In this document: one piece after another, positions 7,661-15,114 of the stretch
Layout: each line of letters begins with the position of its first letter
How positions within the stretch are numbered: position 1 is the first letter of the stretch
Position numbers and translations under genes: made by a program
The notes under the pieces: model-generated
Database searches by the model: none
The model's input: the letters and a program-made list of their open reading frames with translations, nothing else
Told to the model about the DNA's origin: nothing
Source of the DNA: Eubacterium sp.
GTDB taxonomy: Bacteria; Bacillota; Clostridia; Lachnospirales; Lachnospiraceae
Assembly: GCA_003486385.1 (NCBI GenBank)
Contig: DNFT01000093.1
Coordinates: 1 to 36,302 of the forward strand
Direction of reading: 5' to 3'
Length of the DNA stretch: 36,302 nucleotides

Positions 7661-8305
7661 ATGCTTGACAAAGTAATTGAAAACAACAGGGTAACTATCA
7701 TAGGAGAGGTTGTATCAGACTTCACCTACAGCCATGAGGTCTTTGGGGAGGGATTCTACATGGTTGACATCGCGGTAAATCGACTCAGCAACAGCGTGGA
7801 TATTATTCCGCTTATGGTTTCTGAGAGGCTGGTCGATGTGACGGAGGATTATCGTGGAATGATTATCGAGGCTACAGGGCAGTTCCGTTCCTATAACCGC
7901 CACGAGGAGAATCATAACCGTCTTGTTCTTTCCATTTTTGCAAGGGAATTTGCTGTAGCGGAGGAGACACAGGAGGCTACCAATACCAATCAGATATTCC
8001 TTGACGGATATATCTGCAAGCCGCCTGTATATAGAAAGACTCCTCTCGGAAGAGAGATTGCGGATATTCTTATCGCAGTCAACCGTCCGTACGGCAAGTC
8101 GGACTACATACCTTGCATTGCTTGGGGACGTAACGCAAGATATGCAGCGGGCTTCAAGATTGGTGAACACATCCGTATATGGGGGCGCGTTCAGAGCAGA
8201 GAATATACCAAGAAGCTTGATGAGGATACCCAGATTAAGAGAACAGCTTACGAGGTTTCGGTAAGCAAAATTGAATGTGTTGATGAGGATAATGAACAGG
8301 AATAA
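7661..8305 (+). CDS. Single-stranded DNA-binding protein with two OB-folds
   Basis: This 214-aa protein resembles the Lachnospiraceae SSB-type proteins with two OB-folds in one chain rather than the usual single fold. The first fold spans about 8-105 (NNRVTIIGEVVSDFTYSHEV, then EATGQFRSYNRHEENHNRLV). The second spans ~118-205 (NQIFLDGYICKPPVYRKTPL, then GREIADILIAVNRPYGKSDY, then IPCIAWGRNARY), the latter close to the SSB consensus. It should bind single-stranded DNA in replication or repair. There is no clear acidic C-terminal interaction tail of the DDDIPF type, though it ends in DEDNEQE. AAGGGAG at 7644-7650, ten bases before ATG 7661, fixes the start; ATG 7619 has no site. It is the first chromosomal-type gene after the mobile element. 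Confidence 0.8.
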   Translation: MLDKVIENNRVTIIGEVVSDFTYSHEVFGEGFYMVDIAVNRLSNSVDIIPLMVSERLVDVTEDYRGMIIEATGQFRSYNRHEENHNRLVLSIFAREFAVAEETQEATNTNQIFLDGYICKPPVYRKTPLGREIADILIAVNRPYGKSDYIPCIAWGRNARYAAGFKIGEHIRIWGRVQSREYTKKLDEDTQIKRTAYEVSVSKIECVDEDNEQE

Positions 8306-8400
8306 AAAAGCAAGATATGAGTAATGCGTGGCAATGGATTGATAGAATATAGGATTTACATAGGTTACAATTACCCTAGCAAGATATTAGGAGGTAATTT

Positions 8401-9957
8401 ATGGTAACCGCAAAGAATCCTATTTTAACCGGTTTTTATCCGGATCCGTCCATCTGCAGGGCAGGGGATGATTTTTATATTGTTAATTCAAGCTTTGTAT
8501 ATGCACCCGGTGTGCCTATATTCCACAGCAGGGATCTGGCACATTGGGAGCAGATTGGAAATGTTCTTGACAGGGAAGAACAGCTTCCGGTAGTCGGAAG
8601 CGAGATTTCGCGTGGAATATTTGCACCTACAATAAGATACCATGAGGGAACATACTATATGATAACCACCAACGTAAGTCATGGGGGTAATTTTATTGTA
8701 ACGGCCGACAGACCGGAGGGACCATGGTCGAAACCATATTACATTGAGAATGCGCCGGGAATAGACCCGAGTCTTTTCTTTGATGACGATGGTAAGTGCT
8801 ACTATTGTGGAACAAGACCGAATCCTGAAGGGGTAAGATATAACGGTGACTGGGAGATATGGGTGCAGGAGCTTGATATTGCATCCATGAAGCTTGTAGG
8901 ACAGAGTATGGCAATCTGGAAGGGTGCGGTCAAGGATGTTATCTGGCCTGAGGGACCTCATATTTATAAAATAGGTGAATACTATTACCTTATGCATGCA
9001 GAGGGTGGAACAGGTCCTGAGCACAGTATAAGTGTTGCAAGGAGTAAAGAACTGTTTAAGTGGTTTGAGGGATGTCCGAGAAACCCTATCTTCACACATA
9101 GAAATCTTGGAATGGACTATCCTGTTATATATGCAGGACATGGAGACCTTGTTGATGATGGCAAGGGAAACTGGTATGTTGTCATGCTTGCATCAAGACC
9201 GTGTATGAAGCATAGCAGCATGGGAAGAGAGACGTTCCTTGCCAAGGTAACATGGGAGAATGGCTGGCCGGTTATTGCACCGGGAGTAGGGCATCTTGAG
9301 GATGAAGTTGAAATTCCTCTTGATGAATATCGTTTTCCGAAGGAAGCAGGACTGTCCGATTATATTGATTTCTGGAGCGACGAGCTTGATGACAGACTTG
9401 TGGGTATAGGAAAGCGGGATTCGCAGATATACTCACTCACTGAGAGAAAAGGTATGCTGCGCCTTTACAACAGGGAGCAGAAGATAACAGAGCTTACATA
9501 TCCGTCATATCTTGCACTCAGACAGAAGAGCTATCACTTTGAAATTGAAACAGGTGTTGACTTTGCTCCTGAGAATGAAAACGAGACGGCGGGTATTGTC
9601 TTATTTCAGAACCATGAGAATAATCTTCGTGTTGAGATTTGCCGCAGAGCAGGTAAAAGGCATATCATAATAACAAGCTGTATACACGCAGATGAATCCG
9701 AAGCTGCAGATATCGTACTGCCCGACAACAACAATATTGTCAAAATAAAGTTAAGATGCGAATCACAGAAGGCAGTTGTGTGGACAGAGGCAGGCGAAGG
9801 CTATGTCATGGCTGCACAGGACATTGACCTGCTTCCGTATACAACAGAAGAGGCAGGCGGATTTGTTGGCTGTACAGTAGGAATGTATGCCTCTTCTAAT
9901 GGAGCTTCAAGCAGCAACCATGCTGACTTTGGATGGTTAAGTATGCAGACCTTATAA
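8401..9957 (+). CDS. GH43-family glycoside hydrolase (beta-xylosidase / alpha-L-arabinofuranosidase)
   Basis: A 518-aa enzyme of glycoside hydrolase family 43, which cleaves xylose or arabinose units from plant hemicellulose fragments. The five-bladed propeller covers about residues 1-310, with the three canonical acidic residues: D15 (GFYPDPSI) as general base, D122 (PGIDPSLF) as pKa modulator and E184 (WPEGPHIY) as general acid. Residues ~325-515 are a beta-sandwich like the C-terminal domain of GH43 beta-xylosidases. There is no signal peptide, so it is probably cytoplasmic and acts on imported oligosaccharides. TAGGAGG precedes ATG 8401. No transporter or regulator gene adjoins it, so the substrate is not fixed by context; xylosidase and arabinofuranosidase activities are hard to separate by sequence. 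Confidence 0.9.
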   Translation: MVTAKNPILTGFYPDPSICRAGDDFYIVNSSFVYAPGVPIFHSRDLAHWEQIGNVLDREEQLPVVGSEISRGIFAPTIRYHEGTYYMITTNVSHGGNFIVTADRPEGPWSKPYYIENAPGIDPSLFFDDDGKCYYCGTRPNPEGVRYNGDWEIWVQELDIASMKLVGQSMAIWKGAVKDVIWPEGPHIYKIGEYYYLMHAEGGTGPEHSISVARSKELFKWFEGCPRNPIFTHRNLGMDYPVIYAGHGDLVDDGKGNWYVVMLASRPCMKHSSMGRETFLAKVTWENGWPVIAPGVGHLEDEVEIPLDEYRFPKEAGLSDYIDFWSDELDDRLVGIGKRDSQIYSLTERKGMLRLYNREQKITELTYPSYLALRQKSYHFEIETGVDFAPENENETAGIVLFQNHENNLRVEICRRAGKRHIIITSCIHADESEAADIVLPDNNNIVKIKLRCESQKAVVWTEAGEGYVMAAQDIDLLPYTTEEAGGFVGCTVGMYASSNGASSSNHADFGWLSMQTL

Positions 9958-10138
9958 TTTATTATTGTGATAATAAGTCAATTAATCCGGGAAGATTTCA
10001 AGTCAGCATTTTAAAGAAAAGCGTTAAACGAAATGTAAATCAGTTCTCTTGCACATTTATCTGATACGTGATAATATCTACAATATATTGCCACGTTTCA
10101 GAGTGGATGTACCAATAATGGCAGGAGGGCTGATTTTT
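9958..10138 (+). other. Intergenic region, weak hairpin after GH43
   Basis: TTATTAT and ATAATAA (about 9959-9976) form a short AT-only hairpin 2-3 nt after the GH43 stop; it could act as a poor terminator but lacks a G/C stem. The rest shows nothing beyond the AGGAGGG (10123-10129) of the next gene. Confidence 0.3.
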
Positions 10139-10744
10139 TTGAGCGAATATGTTTTTTTGTTTGACCTTGATGCGACAATCACAAGGACTGAGATATTACC
10201 TGAGATAGCGATAAAGATAGATAAACAGCAGCAGATGAGAGAATTGACTGAAAAGACGATGACCGGTGAGATTCCGTTTGACCATAGTTTTTTGGAGAGG
10301 GTTAAGCTGCTTTCAGAGATTCCGGTAAGCACCGTGAGAAAGATTATCGCTGGTGTGCCGCTGAATGAGAAGCTTGTGGAATTTATCCGTGAGAACAGGG
10401 AGCGCTGCTATGTAGTTACCGGAAATCTGGATGTGTGGATTAAGGATCTTATGACGGAGCTTGGAATGGATGGCCATTATTTCTGCTCTAAGGCTGCTGT
10501 GGAGAATGATAAGATTGTAAGCGTGGATTACGTGGTTGACAAGGGAGAAGTGGTAAGGGAATTTGAAAATAAGCCGTTTGTTGCTGTCGGAGATGGTAAT
10601 AATGATGCCCAGATGATAGCTGCCGCAGAGGTGGGAATAGGCTTTGGCGGTGTGAGGGATATTGCACCTGCAGTTTTAAAATGTGCAACACATGCAACAT
10701 ATTCGGAGGATAGATTATGTCAGTTTCTAAGACAATTGTTATAA
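10139..10744 (+). CDS. HAD-superfamily (type IB) phosphatase, phosphoserine-phosphatase-like, TTG start
   Basis: A 201-aa cytoplasmic phosphatase. The four HAD motifs are visible: I, FDLDATIT with nucleophile D9 and acid D11; II, the Thr of VVTGN; III, a Lys around DKGEV; IV, VGDGNNDA with the metal-binding Asp residues. The small helical cap and spacing resemble phosphoserine phosphatases, but the true substrate is not shown. AGGAGGG (10123-10129) lies nine bases before TTG 10139, which is chosen; the upstream ATG 10118 would place that site inside the gene. The last 28 bases overlap the first nucleotidyltransferase. Together with two nucleotidyltransferases and a PLP domain, it probably removes or recycles a phosphate from a head-group intermediate. 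Confidence 0.8.
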   Translation: MSEYVFLFDLDATITRTEILPEIAIKIDKQQQMRELTEKTMTGEIPFDHSFLERVKLLSEIPVSTVRKIIAGVPLNEKLVEFIRENRERCYVVTGNLDVWIKDLMTELGMDGHYFCSKAAVENDKIVSVDYVVDKGEVVREFENKPFVAVGDGNNDAQMIAAAEVGIGFGGVRDIAPAVLKCATHATYSEDRLCQFLRQLL

Positions 10745-11367
10745 GCTGTGCCGGAATGGGTACCAGGCTTGGAATAGGTTCAACCAAGGCGCTTATTGAT
10801 ATAGATGGTAAGCCGCTTATTATAAGACAGCTTGAGCTTCTAAAGGATTTTGACGATATCAGGATTGTAGTGGGATACCAGATGGAAAAGGTCATTGAGG
10901 TTGTAAATTCATACCGTAAGGATATCCTATTCGTATTTAACCATGATTACAGGAATACCGGAACAGGGGGAAGCTTCTCACGTGCAATCAAGCATGCGGC
11001 AGAGCTTGTTGTGTCACTTGACGGAGACCTTTTGGTTCATCCGGATGACCTTATGCGTGTTTTACATTCAGATAAGGAATGTGTGTGCGGAGCTGTTCCA
11101 TGTACAGAGGATCCGATGCTTATGAAGACGCTCACACAGAATGGGCAGATTTATGGTGTAGGATTTTCAAGAGAAGAGGGTGAGTACGAGTGGACAGGTC
11201 TTGCACAGGTAAAGACCGCAAGACTTACTCCGGGAGATCACCATGTATGCGATATGATGGTTCCGCTTCTTCCGCTCCCGATGGAACTTATCAGAACCAA
11301 GGAAATTGATACAATGGCAGACTATGAACATGCTGTGGCATGGGTCAAGAGCGGGTATGCTGATTAG
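10717..11367 (+). CDS. MobA/RfbA-like nucleotidyltransferase
   Basis: A 216-aa sugar- or alcohol-phosphate nucleotidyltransferase. The N-terminal signature CAGMGTRLG followed by STKALI is the nucleotide-binding loop and its Lys. SLDGDLLVHPDD carries the Asp-x-Asp-type metal site, and NTGTGGSFSRAI is a substrate-loop motif of the family. It should transfer CMP (or another NMP) from an NTP to a phosphorylated small molecule. GGAGG at ~10705 serves ATG 10717, within the end of the HAD gene, so the two are co-translated. Finding a second, unfused copy next to the bifunctional protein below suggests two different activated substrates, or a partner in one complex. The exact substrate cannot be read. 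Confidence 0.8.
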   Translation: MSVSKTIVISCAGMGTRLGIGSTKALIDIDGKPLIIRQLELLKDFDDIRIVVGYQMEKVIEVVNSYRKDILFVFNHDYRNTGTGGSFSRAIKHAAELVVSLDGDLLVHPDDLMRVLHSDKECVCGAVPCTEDPMLMKTLTQNGQIYGVGFSREEGEYEWTGLAQVKTARLTPGDHHVCDMMVPLLPLPMELIRTKEIDTMADYEHAVAWVKSGYAD

Positions 11368-11393
11368 ACAGTTATATATATGGAGGAACACAG

Positions 11394-13202
11394 ATGCAGG
11401 CTGTAATACTTGCTGCCGGAATGGGCAGAAGACTCAAGGAACATACAAAGGACAAGACCAAGTGTATGGTCAATGTGGGAGGTCAGACAATAATCGAGAG
11501 GGGACTTAGAATCTTAGATGCTAAGGGTCTGTCCCGGATTGTTATTGTTACAGGTTATAAGAGTGAAGGTCTGACGGAACACGTTAATTCCCTTAAGCTT
11601 TCTACGCCGGTTGTATATATAAACAATAGCGAATATGAAAATACAAGTAACCTGTATTCGCTTAATCTCGCAGGAGAGTATCTCAAGGAGGATGACACTC
11701 TTGTGATTGAATCGGATATTGTTTATGAAGCTGCTGTGATTGACAGGATATTAGAGTCTGATGAGGAGTGCCTTACATTCGTTTCACGTCCTAAGCCATG
11801 GATGGATGGCTCAATTGTGACACTTGATGGGGACAGCTATATCAATGATTTTATAGGAGCCGATAATTTTGCTTTCCAGAATATGGACAGCTATTATAAG
11901 ACCGTAAGCATGTACAAGCTGTCAAAAAATTACCTTAACAATGTATACCTTCCGCTTCTCGCTGCGTATGTTCAGGCATGGGGAAATAAGACACATTATG
12001 AGTCGGCTCTCAAGGTGGTTGCATTCAAGGAGCAGAGAGTATTAAAAGCAATCGTTTTGGAGAATGAGAAGTGGTATGAGATAAATGATATTCAGGATAT
12101 AGATATTGCAGAGAGCATATTCGCAGAGGGCGATGAGAAGCTTACCAGGTACATGAAGCGTTTCGGCGGCTATTGGAGATATGAGGGAATGTACGATTTC
12201 TGTTACCTTGTCAATCCCTTCTTCCCTAATCAGAGATTTATGGACGAGATGAAGGCTAACTTTGAGACACTGATAAGAGAATACCCTTCCGGCATGGCGG
12301 TAAACAGTCTTCTTGCCGCGAAATATTTTGAGTTAAGACCTGAGCAGGTGTGTGTAGGAAACGGTACTGCGGAGCTTATTAAGTCCCTTATGGAGAATTT
12401 TTCAGGAAATATAGGTCTTATATATCCTACCTTTGAAGAGTATCCGCACAGAAAAAAGAAGGAACAGTTAGTACCGTTCTGGGTAATCAATGAGGATTTC
12501 ACATATACGGTCGATGACATCATGGATTTCTACAAGGATAAGGATATTCAGGCAATTGTACTTGTAAACCCTGATAATCCGTCTGGACATTTTATAATGA
12601 GGGATGATATACTCCGTCTCGAAGAGTGGGCTGCAGGGAGAGGGGTGAACATAATTGTTGATGAGTCATTTGTGGACTTTGCAGACATTCCGGAGCAGAC
12701 ATTGCTCACACAGAGCATCATAGATGAGCATAAGCATCTTATTGTGCTTAAGAGTATTTCCAAGTCCTTCGGAGTTCCGGGGCTTCGCCTTGGTATAATC
12801 GCATCGGCAGATTCAGATATGATTGCCGCAATGAAAAAGGATGTCTCTATATGGAATATCAATTCATTTGCGGAATACTATATGCAGATAATTGAAAAGT
12901 ACAAGACTGACTATGAGGAGGCAATGAGCAGGTTCATGGATGTCAGGAAGCGATATGTTGATAAGCTTACGAAGATTCCGGCACTCAGGGTATTTCCTTC
13001 CCAGGCGAATTACATTATGTGTCATCTTGAAAATGGTATGTCATCAAGAAAGCTTGCAGATATAATGCTTAATAAATATAATATTCTTATAAAGGATCTT
13101 TCAACCAAGGAAGGACTTAACGGAGGAAATTATATAAGACTGTCCGTTAAGACCGATGAGGAGAATGATGTGGTGGTGAGGGTTCTCAGCGAGCTTTTAT
13201 AA
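11394..13202 (+). CDS. Bifunctional LicC-like nucleotidyltransferase fused to a PLP-dependent aminotransferase/decarboxylase-fold enzyme
   Basis: The 602-aa protein joins two enzymes. Residues ~1-235 are a phosphocholine-cytidylyltransferase-like domain: LAAGMGRRLKEHT, a TKCMV Lys, the metal motif VIESDIVYE, and KTVSMYKLSKNYL, typical of LicC relatives. Residues ~245-602 are a class I PLP fold close to HisC and to CobD-type threonine-phosphate decarboxylases. Visible there are NPDNPSGH, VDESFVDFAD, the Schiff-base Lys K457 in SISKSFGVPGLRLG, and a C-terminal Arg in GGNYIRLSVK. If the PLP domain decarboxylates phosphoserine and the other half uses CTP, the product would be CDP-ethanolamine; a transaminase acting on another phosphorylated acid is the alternative. 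No PEP mutase is present, which argues against a phosphonate route. GGAGG lies ~9 nt before ATG 11394, 26 nt after the preceding gene. Confidence 0.85.
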   Translation: MQAVILAAGMGRRLKEHTKDKTKCMVNVGGQTIIERGLRILDAKGLSRIVIVTGYKSEGLTEHVNSLKLSTPVVYINNSEYENTSNLYSLNLAGEYLKEDDTLVIESDIVYEAAVIDRILESDEECLTFVSRPKPWMDGSIVTLDGDSYINDFIGADNFAFQNMDSYYKTVSMYKLSKNYLNNVYLPLLAAYVQAWGNKTHYESALKVVAFKEQRVLKAIVLENEKWYEINDIQDIDIAESIFAEGDEKLTRYMKRFGGYWRYEGMYDFCYLVNPFFPNQRFMDEMKANFETLIREYPSGMAVNSLLAAKYFELRPEQVCVGNGTAELIKSLMENFSGNIGLIYPTFEEYPHRKKKEQLVPFWVINEDFTYTVDDIMDFYKDKDIQAIVLVNPDNPSGHFIMRDDILRLEEWAAGRGVNIIVDESFVDFADIPEQTLLTQSIIDEHKHLIVLKSISKSFGVPGLRLGIIASADSDMIAAMKKDVSIWNINSFAEYYMQIIEKYKTDYEEAMSRFMDVRKRYVDKLTKIPALRVFPSQANYIMCHLENGMSSRKLADIMLNKYNILIKDLSTKEGLNGGNYIRLSVKTDEENDVVVRVLSELL

Positions 13203-13278
13203 AATTAACCATTATGATAAGTATGCAATTGTGAAGATCATACCTAATTACGATAAATTATAAAAGGAGGTCTTTCCT

Positions 13279-14169
13279 ATGAAACGGCTGTTATTTATTT
13301 TTAATCCATGGTCGGGTAAAGCGCATGTCAAGGACCATCTTTTTGAGATCACAGACGAGTTTGCCAAAGCAGGTTATCTTGTCACGGTCTATCCGACACA
13401 GCGTTCAAGAGATTGCTATGAGTATCTGCTGAAGTGCGCGGGTGAATATGACGTGATAGTATGCAGTGGCGGAGATGGGACACTTAATGAAGCGGTTGCA
13501 GGTATGATAGACAGCGGGTGTGACAGACCGATGGGCTATATACCGAGTGGAAGTACCAATGATTTTGCGTCAAGTCTTCTTATTCCGAAGACGGTCTCAC
13601 ATGCAGTAAAAAATATCATAGAGGGAACGCAGTATTTGTGCGATGTAGGTTCGTTCAACGGACGCTGGTTCAATTATGTGGCGGCATTTGGAATTTTTAC
13701 AGAGGTTTCGTATGCTACACCACAGCAGCTTAAAAACACATTCGGGCATCAGGCATACATCATCGAGAGTGTCAAAAGCTTCGCCAGCCTTAAGTCATAC
13801 CAGTTTAAGGTGCAGATGGGTGACATGGTTATAGAGGACAAGTTCATATATGGAATGGTCGCTAATTCAAAATCGGTCGGAGGCATGAAGGGACTTACGG
13901 GAAAAGAAATTAAGCTTGACGATGGATTATTTGAGGTTATACTTATAAAGGGACCGAAGAATCCCGTTGAATTCCAGACTATGTTTAACGGCTTTATTTT
14001 TCAGAATGACAACAGTATGGTAATGCATTTTAAATGCAGTGATATTTCATTCACAAGTGAAGAACAGATACCATGGGTGTTAGACGGTGAGTTCGGTGGG
14101 AACCAGACGAAGGTAAATATTCGTGTGGAGAACAAAAAGGTCAGATATCTGCTTGCAAAACATCCGTAA
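13279..14169 (+). CDS. Diacylglycerol-kinase-like lipid kinase (YegS/DgkB family)
   Basis: A 296-aa lipid kinase. The DAGK catalytic domain is clear: FIFNPWSGKA at the N terminus, the nucleotide motif GGDGTLNEA (about 64-72) and GSTNDFASSL (about 91-100), the counterpart of the usual GTGNDFA motif. The C-terminal beta-sandwich ends with PWVLDGEFGG, the conserved DGE. It should phosphorylate diacylglycerol (or a related lipid) to phosphatidate at the inner membrane face. AAAGGAGG precedes ATG 13279, 76 nt after the fusion gene; no terminator separates them, so a common transcript is likely. A lipid kinase after head-group-activating enzymes fits a polar-lipid or lipoteichoic-type pathway, but no CDP-alcohol transferase is in the window. 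Confidence 0.85.
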   Translation: MKRLLFIFNPWSGKAHVKDHLFEITDEFAKAGYLVTVYPTQRSRDCYEYLLKCAGEYDVIVCSGGDGTLNEAVAGMIDSGCDRPMGYIPSGSTNDFASSLLIPKTVSHAVKNIIEGTQYLCDVGSFNGRWFNYVAAFGIFTEVSYATPQQLKNTFGHQAYIIESVKSFASLKSYQFKVQMGDMVIEDKFIYGMVANSKSVGGMKGLTGKEIKLDDGLFEVILIKGPKNPVEFQTMFNGFIFQNDNSMVMHFKCSDISFTSEEQIPWVLDGEFGGNQTKVNIRVENKKVRYLLAKHP

Positions 14170-14233
14170 ATGTGGTAGTTTTATGCAGAAAATGAAAAAG
14201 AAAAGGGTCTAAATGAAAGAAGGAGGAATCGAC

Positions 14234-14764
14234 ATGGCAAATGCTAGAGCAGCTAAGAAGGCAGCAAGGGCAAAGGAAGCCCAGACAAAGGCAGCTGAGG
14301 TTAAGGCAGCAGAGGCAACAACAGAGGTTAAGGCAGAGGAGCCACAGACAGTTGAGGTTAAGGAAGCAGAGGTTAAGGCCGAGGCTCCCGCAGCAGAACC
14401 TGTGGCAGAGGTTAAAGAGGCTGATAAGACAGAGGTTAAGGCTGAGGCAGAAGAGGTAAAGCCTGTAAAGAAGGTTGGAAGACCTAAGAAGACCGCAGCT
14501 CAGGAAGCTCCTAAGGCAGCAAAGAAGGCTAAGGAAGCTAAGAATGAGGCAGCTAAAACTGAGGCAGCAGGTGTCAATGTGGTTGTAGAATTCAACGGCA
14601 CACAGCGCAAGGTTGACGAGATTGTTGATAAGATTAAGAATGAGTGGGTTGCTGCCGGACACAGACTTTCAAGCATCAAGTCACTTGATGTATATATTAA
14701 GCCTGAGGATTACACAGCATACTATGTAATTAACGGTAAGGTTACGGGCAAGGTCTGGATGTAA
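14234..14764 (+). CDS. Ala/Lys/Glu-rich DUF6465-like protein with an AT-hook-like core
   Basis: A 176-aa protein of two parts. Residues 1-~115 are low complexity, built from loose repeats of (E)VKAEE/AEVKA and ending in VGRPKKTAA, whose GRP core resembles an AT-hook. Residues ~118-176 form a compact domain (VNVVVEFNGTQRKVDEIVDK, then SSIKSLDVYIKPEDYTAYYV, then INGKVTGKVWM) typical of the DUF6465 family of Clostridia. No signal or membrane segment is present. AAGGAGG with ATG 14234 is the best start; ATG 14213 lies before that site. Histone-H1-like tails of this composition often bind DNA or RNA, so a nucleoid role is possible but unproven. It is followed by a clear terminator that ends this gene set. 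Confidence 0.75.
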   Translation: MANARAAKKAARAKEAQTKAAEVKAAEATTEVKAEEPQTVEVKEAEVKAEAPAAEPVAEVKEADKTEVKAEAEEVKPVKKVGRPKKTAAQEAPKAAKKAKEAKNEAAKTEAAGVNVVVEFNGTQRKVDEIVDKIKNEWVAAGHRLSSIKSLDVYIKPEDYTAYYVINGKVTGKVWM

Positions 14765-14786
14765 AGTCAGACTACATAATGATTTT

Positions 14787-14820
14787 AAAAGCCGTATGGG
14801 TTGAAGCCATACGGCTTTTT
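14787..14820 (+). terminator. Intrinsic terminator after the DUF6465-like gene
   Basis: A perfect stem, GCCGTATGG (14791-14799) with CCATACGGC (14807-14815), has a 7-nt loop, AAAA before and TTTTT after. It is 22 nt after the stop codon. The A-tract before it makes it potentially usable from the other strand too. Confidence 0.9.
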
Positions 14821-14822
14821 GC

Positions 14823-14917
14823 ATGAGCTGTTTTATAGCTCATGAGCTGTTTTACAGCTCATAGGCTGTTTTACAGCTCATGGGCTGTTTTACAGCTCAT
14901 GGGTTGTTTTACAGCGG
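14823..14917 (+). repeat. Five tandem 19-bp units, each a small hairpin
   Basis: The unit ATGAGCTGTTTTACAGCTC is repeated about 4.9 times without gaps: 14823, 14842, 14861, 14880 and 14899, the last copy diverging at its end. Within each full unit GAGCTGT and ACAGCTC (or close variants) pair around TTT, so the array can fold as a row of hairpins. Copies differ at one to three positions. There are no spacers, so it is not a CRISPR. The stretch from 14918 to 15114 holds no gene; TATAAT at 15052-15057 is a possible -10 for the sensor gene, without a good -35. Confidence 0.9.
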
Positions 14918-15114
14918 AGCAAAATTACCTTTTGACTCTCACAGCTTAATATTTATCAGGCATGTTACTGAATAAATTATGTCGGTTTTATATTTAAAAT
15001 TTCCGTCTTAGACATTTGGGTGGTTCACAAATGAGGTATTTTGCGGTATTATATAATTAGTTTTAGTGTGATAAAGTTAAAAAAGAGTATTTACATGGGG
15101 CGGAGGAACAGAGG

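Noticed and set aside
8488..9141. 217-codon open frame on the minus strand inside the GH43 gene
   Set aside because: The plus strand has a complete, conserved GH43 enzyme; the antisense product shows no family features.
10139..14169. Phosphonate (aminoethylphosphonate) biosynthesis cluster
   Set aside because: No PEP mutase or phosphonopyruvate decarboxylase is present, and the PLP domain is class I HisC/CobD-like rather than the class V type of AEP transaminases.
14141..14662. Long Leu/Cys-rich open frame on the minus strand
   Set aside because: It is the shadow of the Ala/Lys/Glu-rich gene on the plus strand; the codon repeats force Leu/Cys/Ser on the opposite strand, and it has no ribosome site.
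14823..14917. Possible CRISPR array
   Set aside because: Units are contiguous with no spacers and only 19 bp long; no cas genes nearby.
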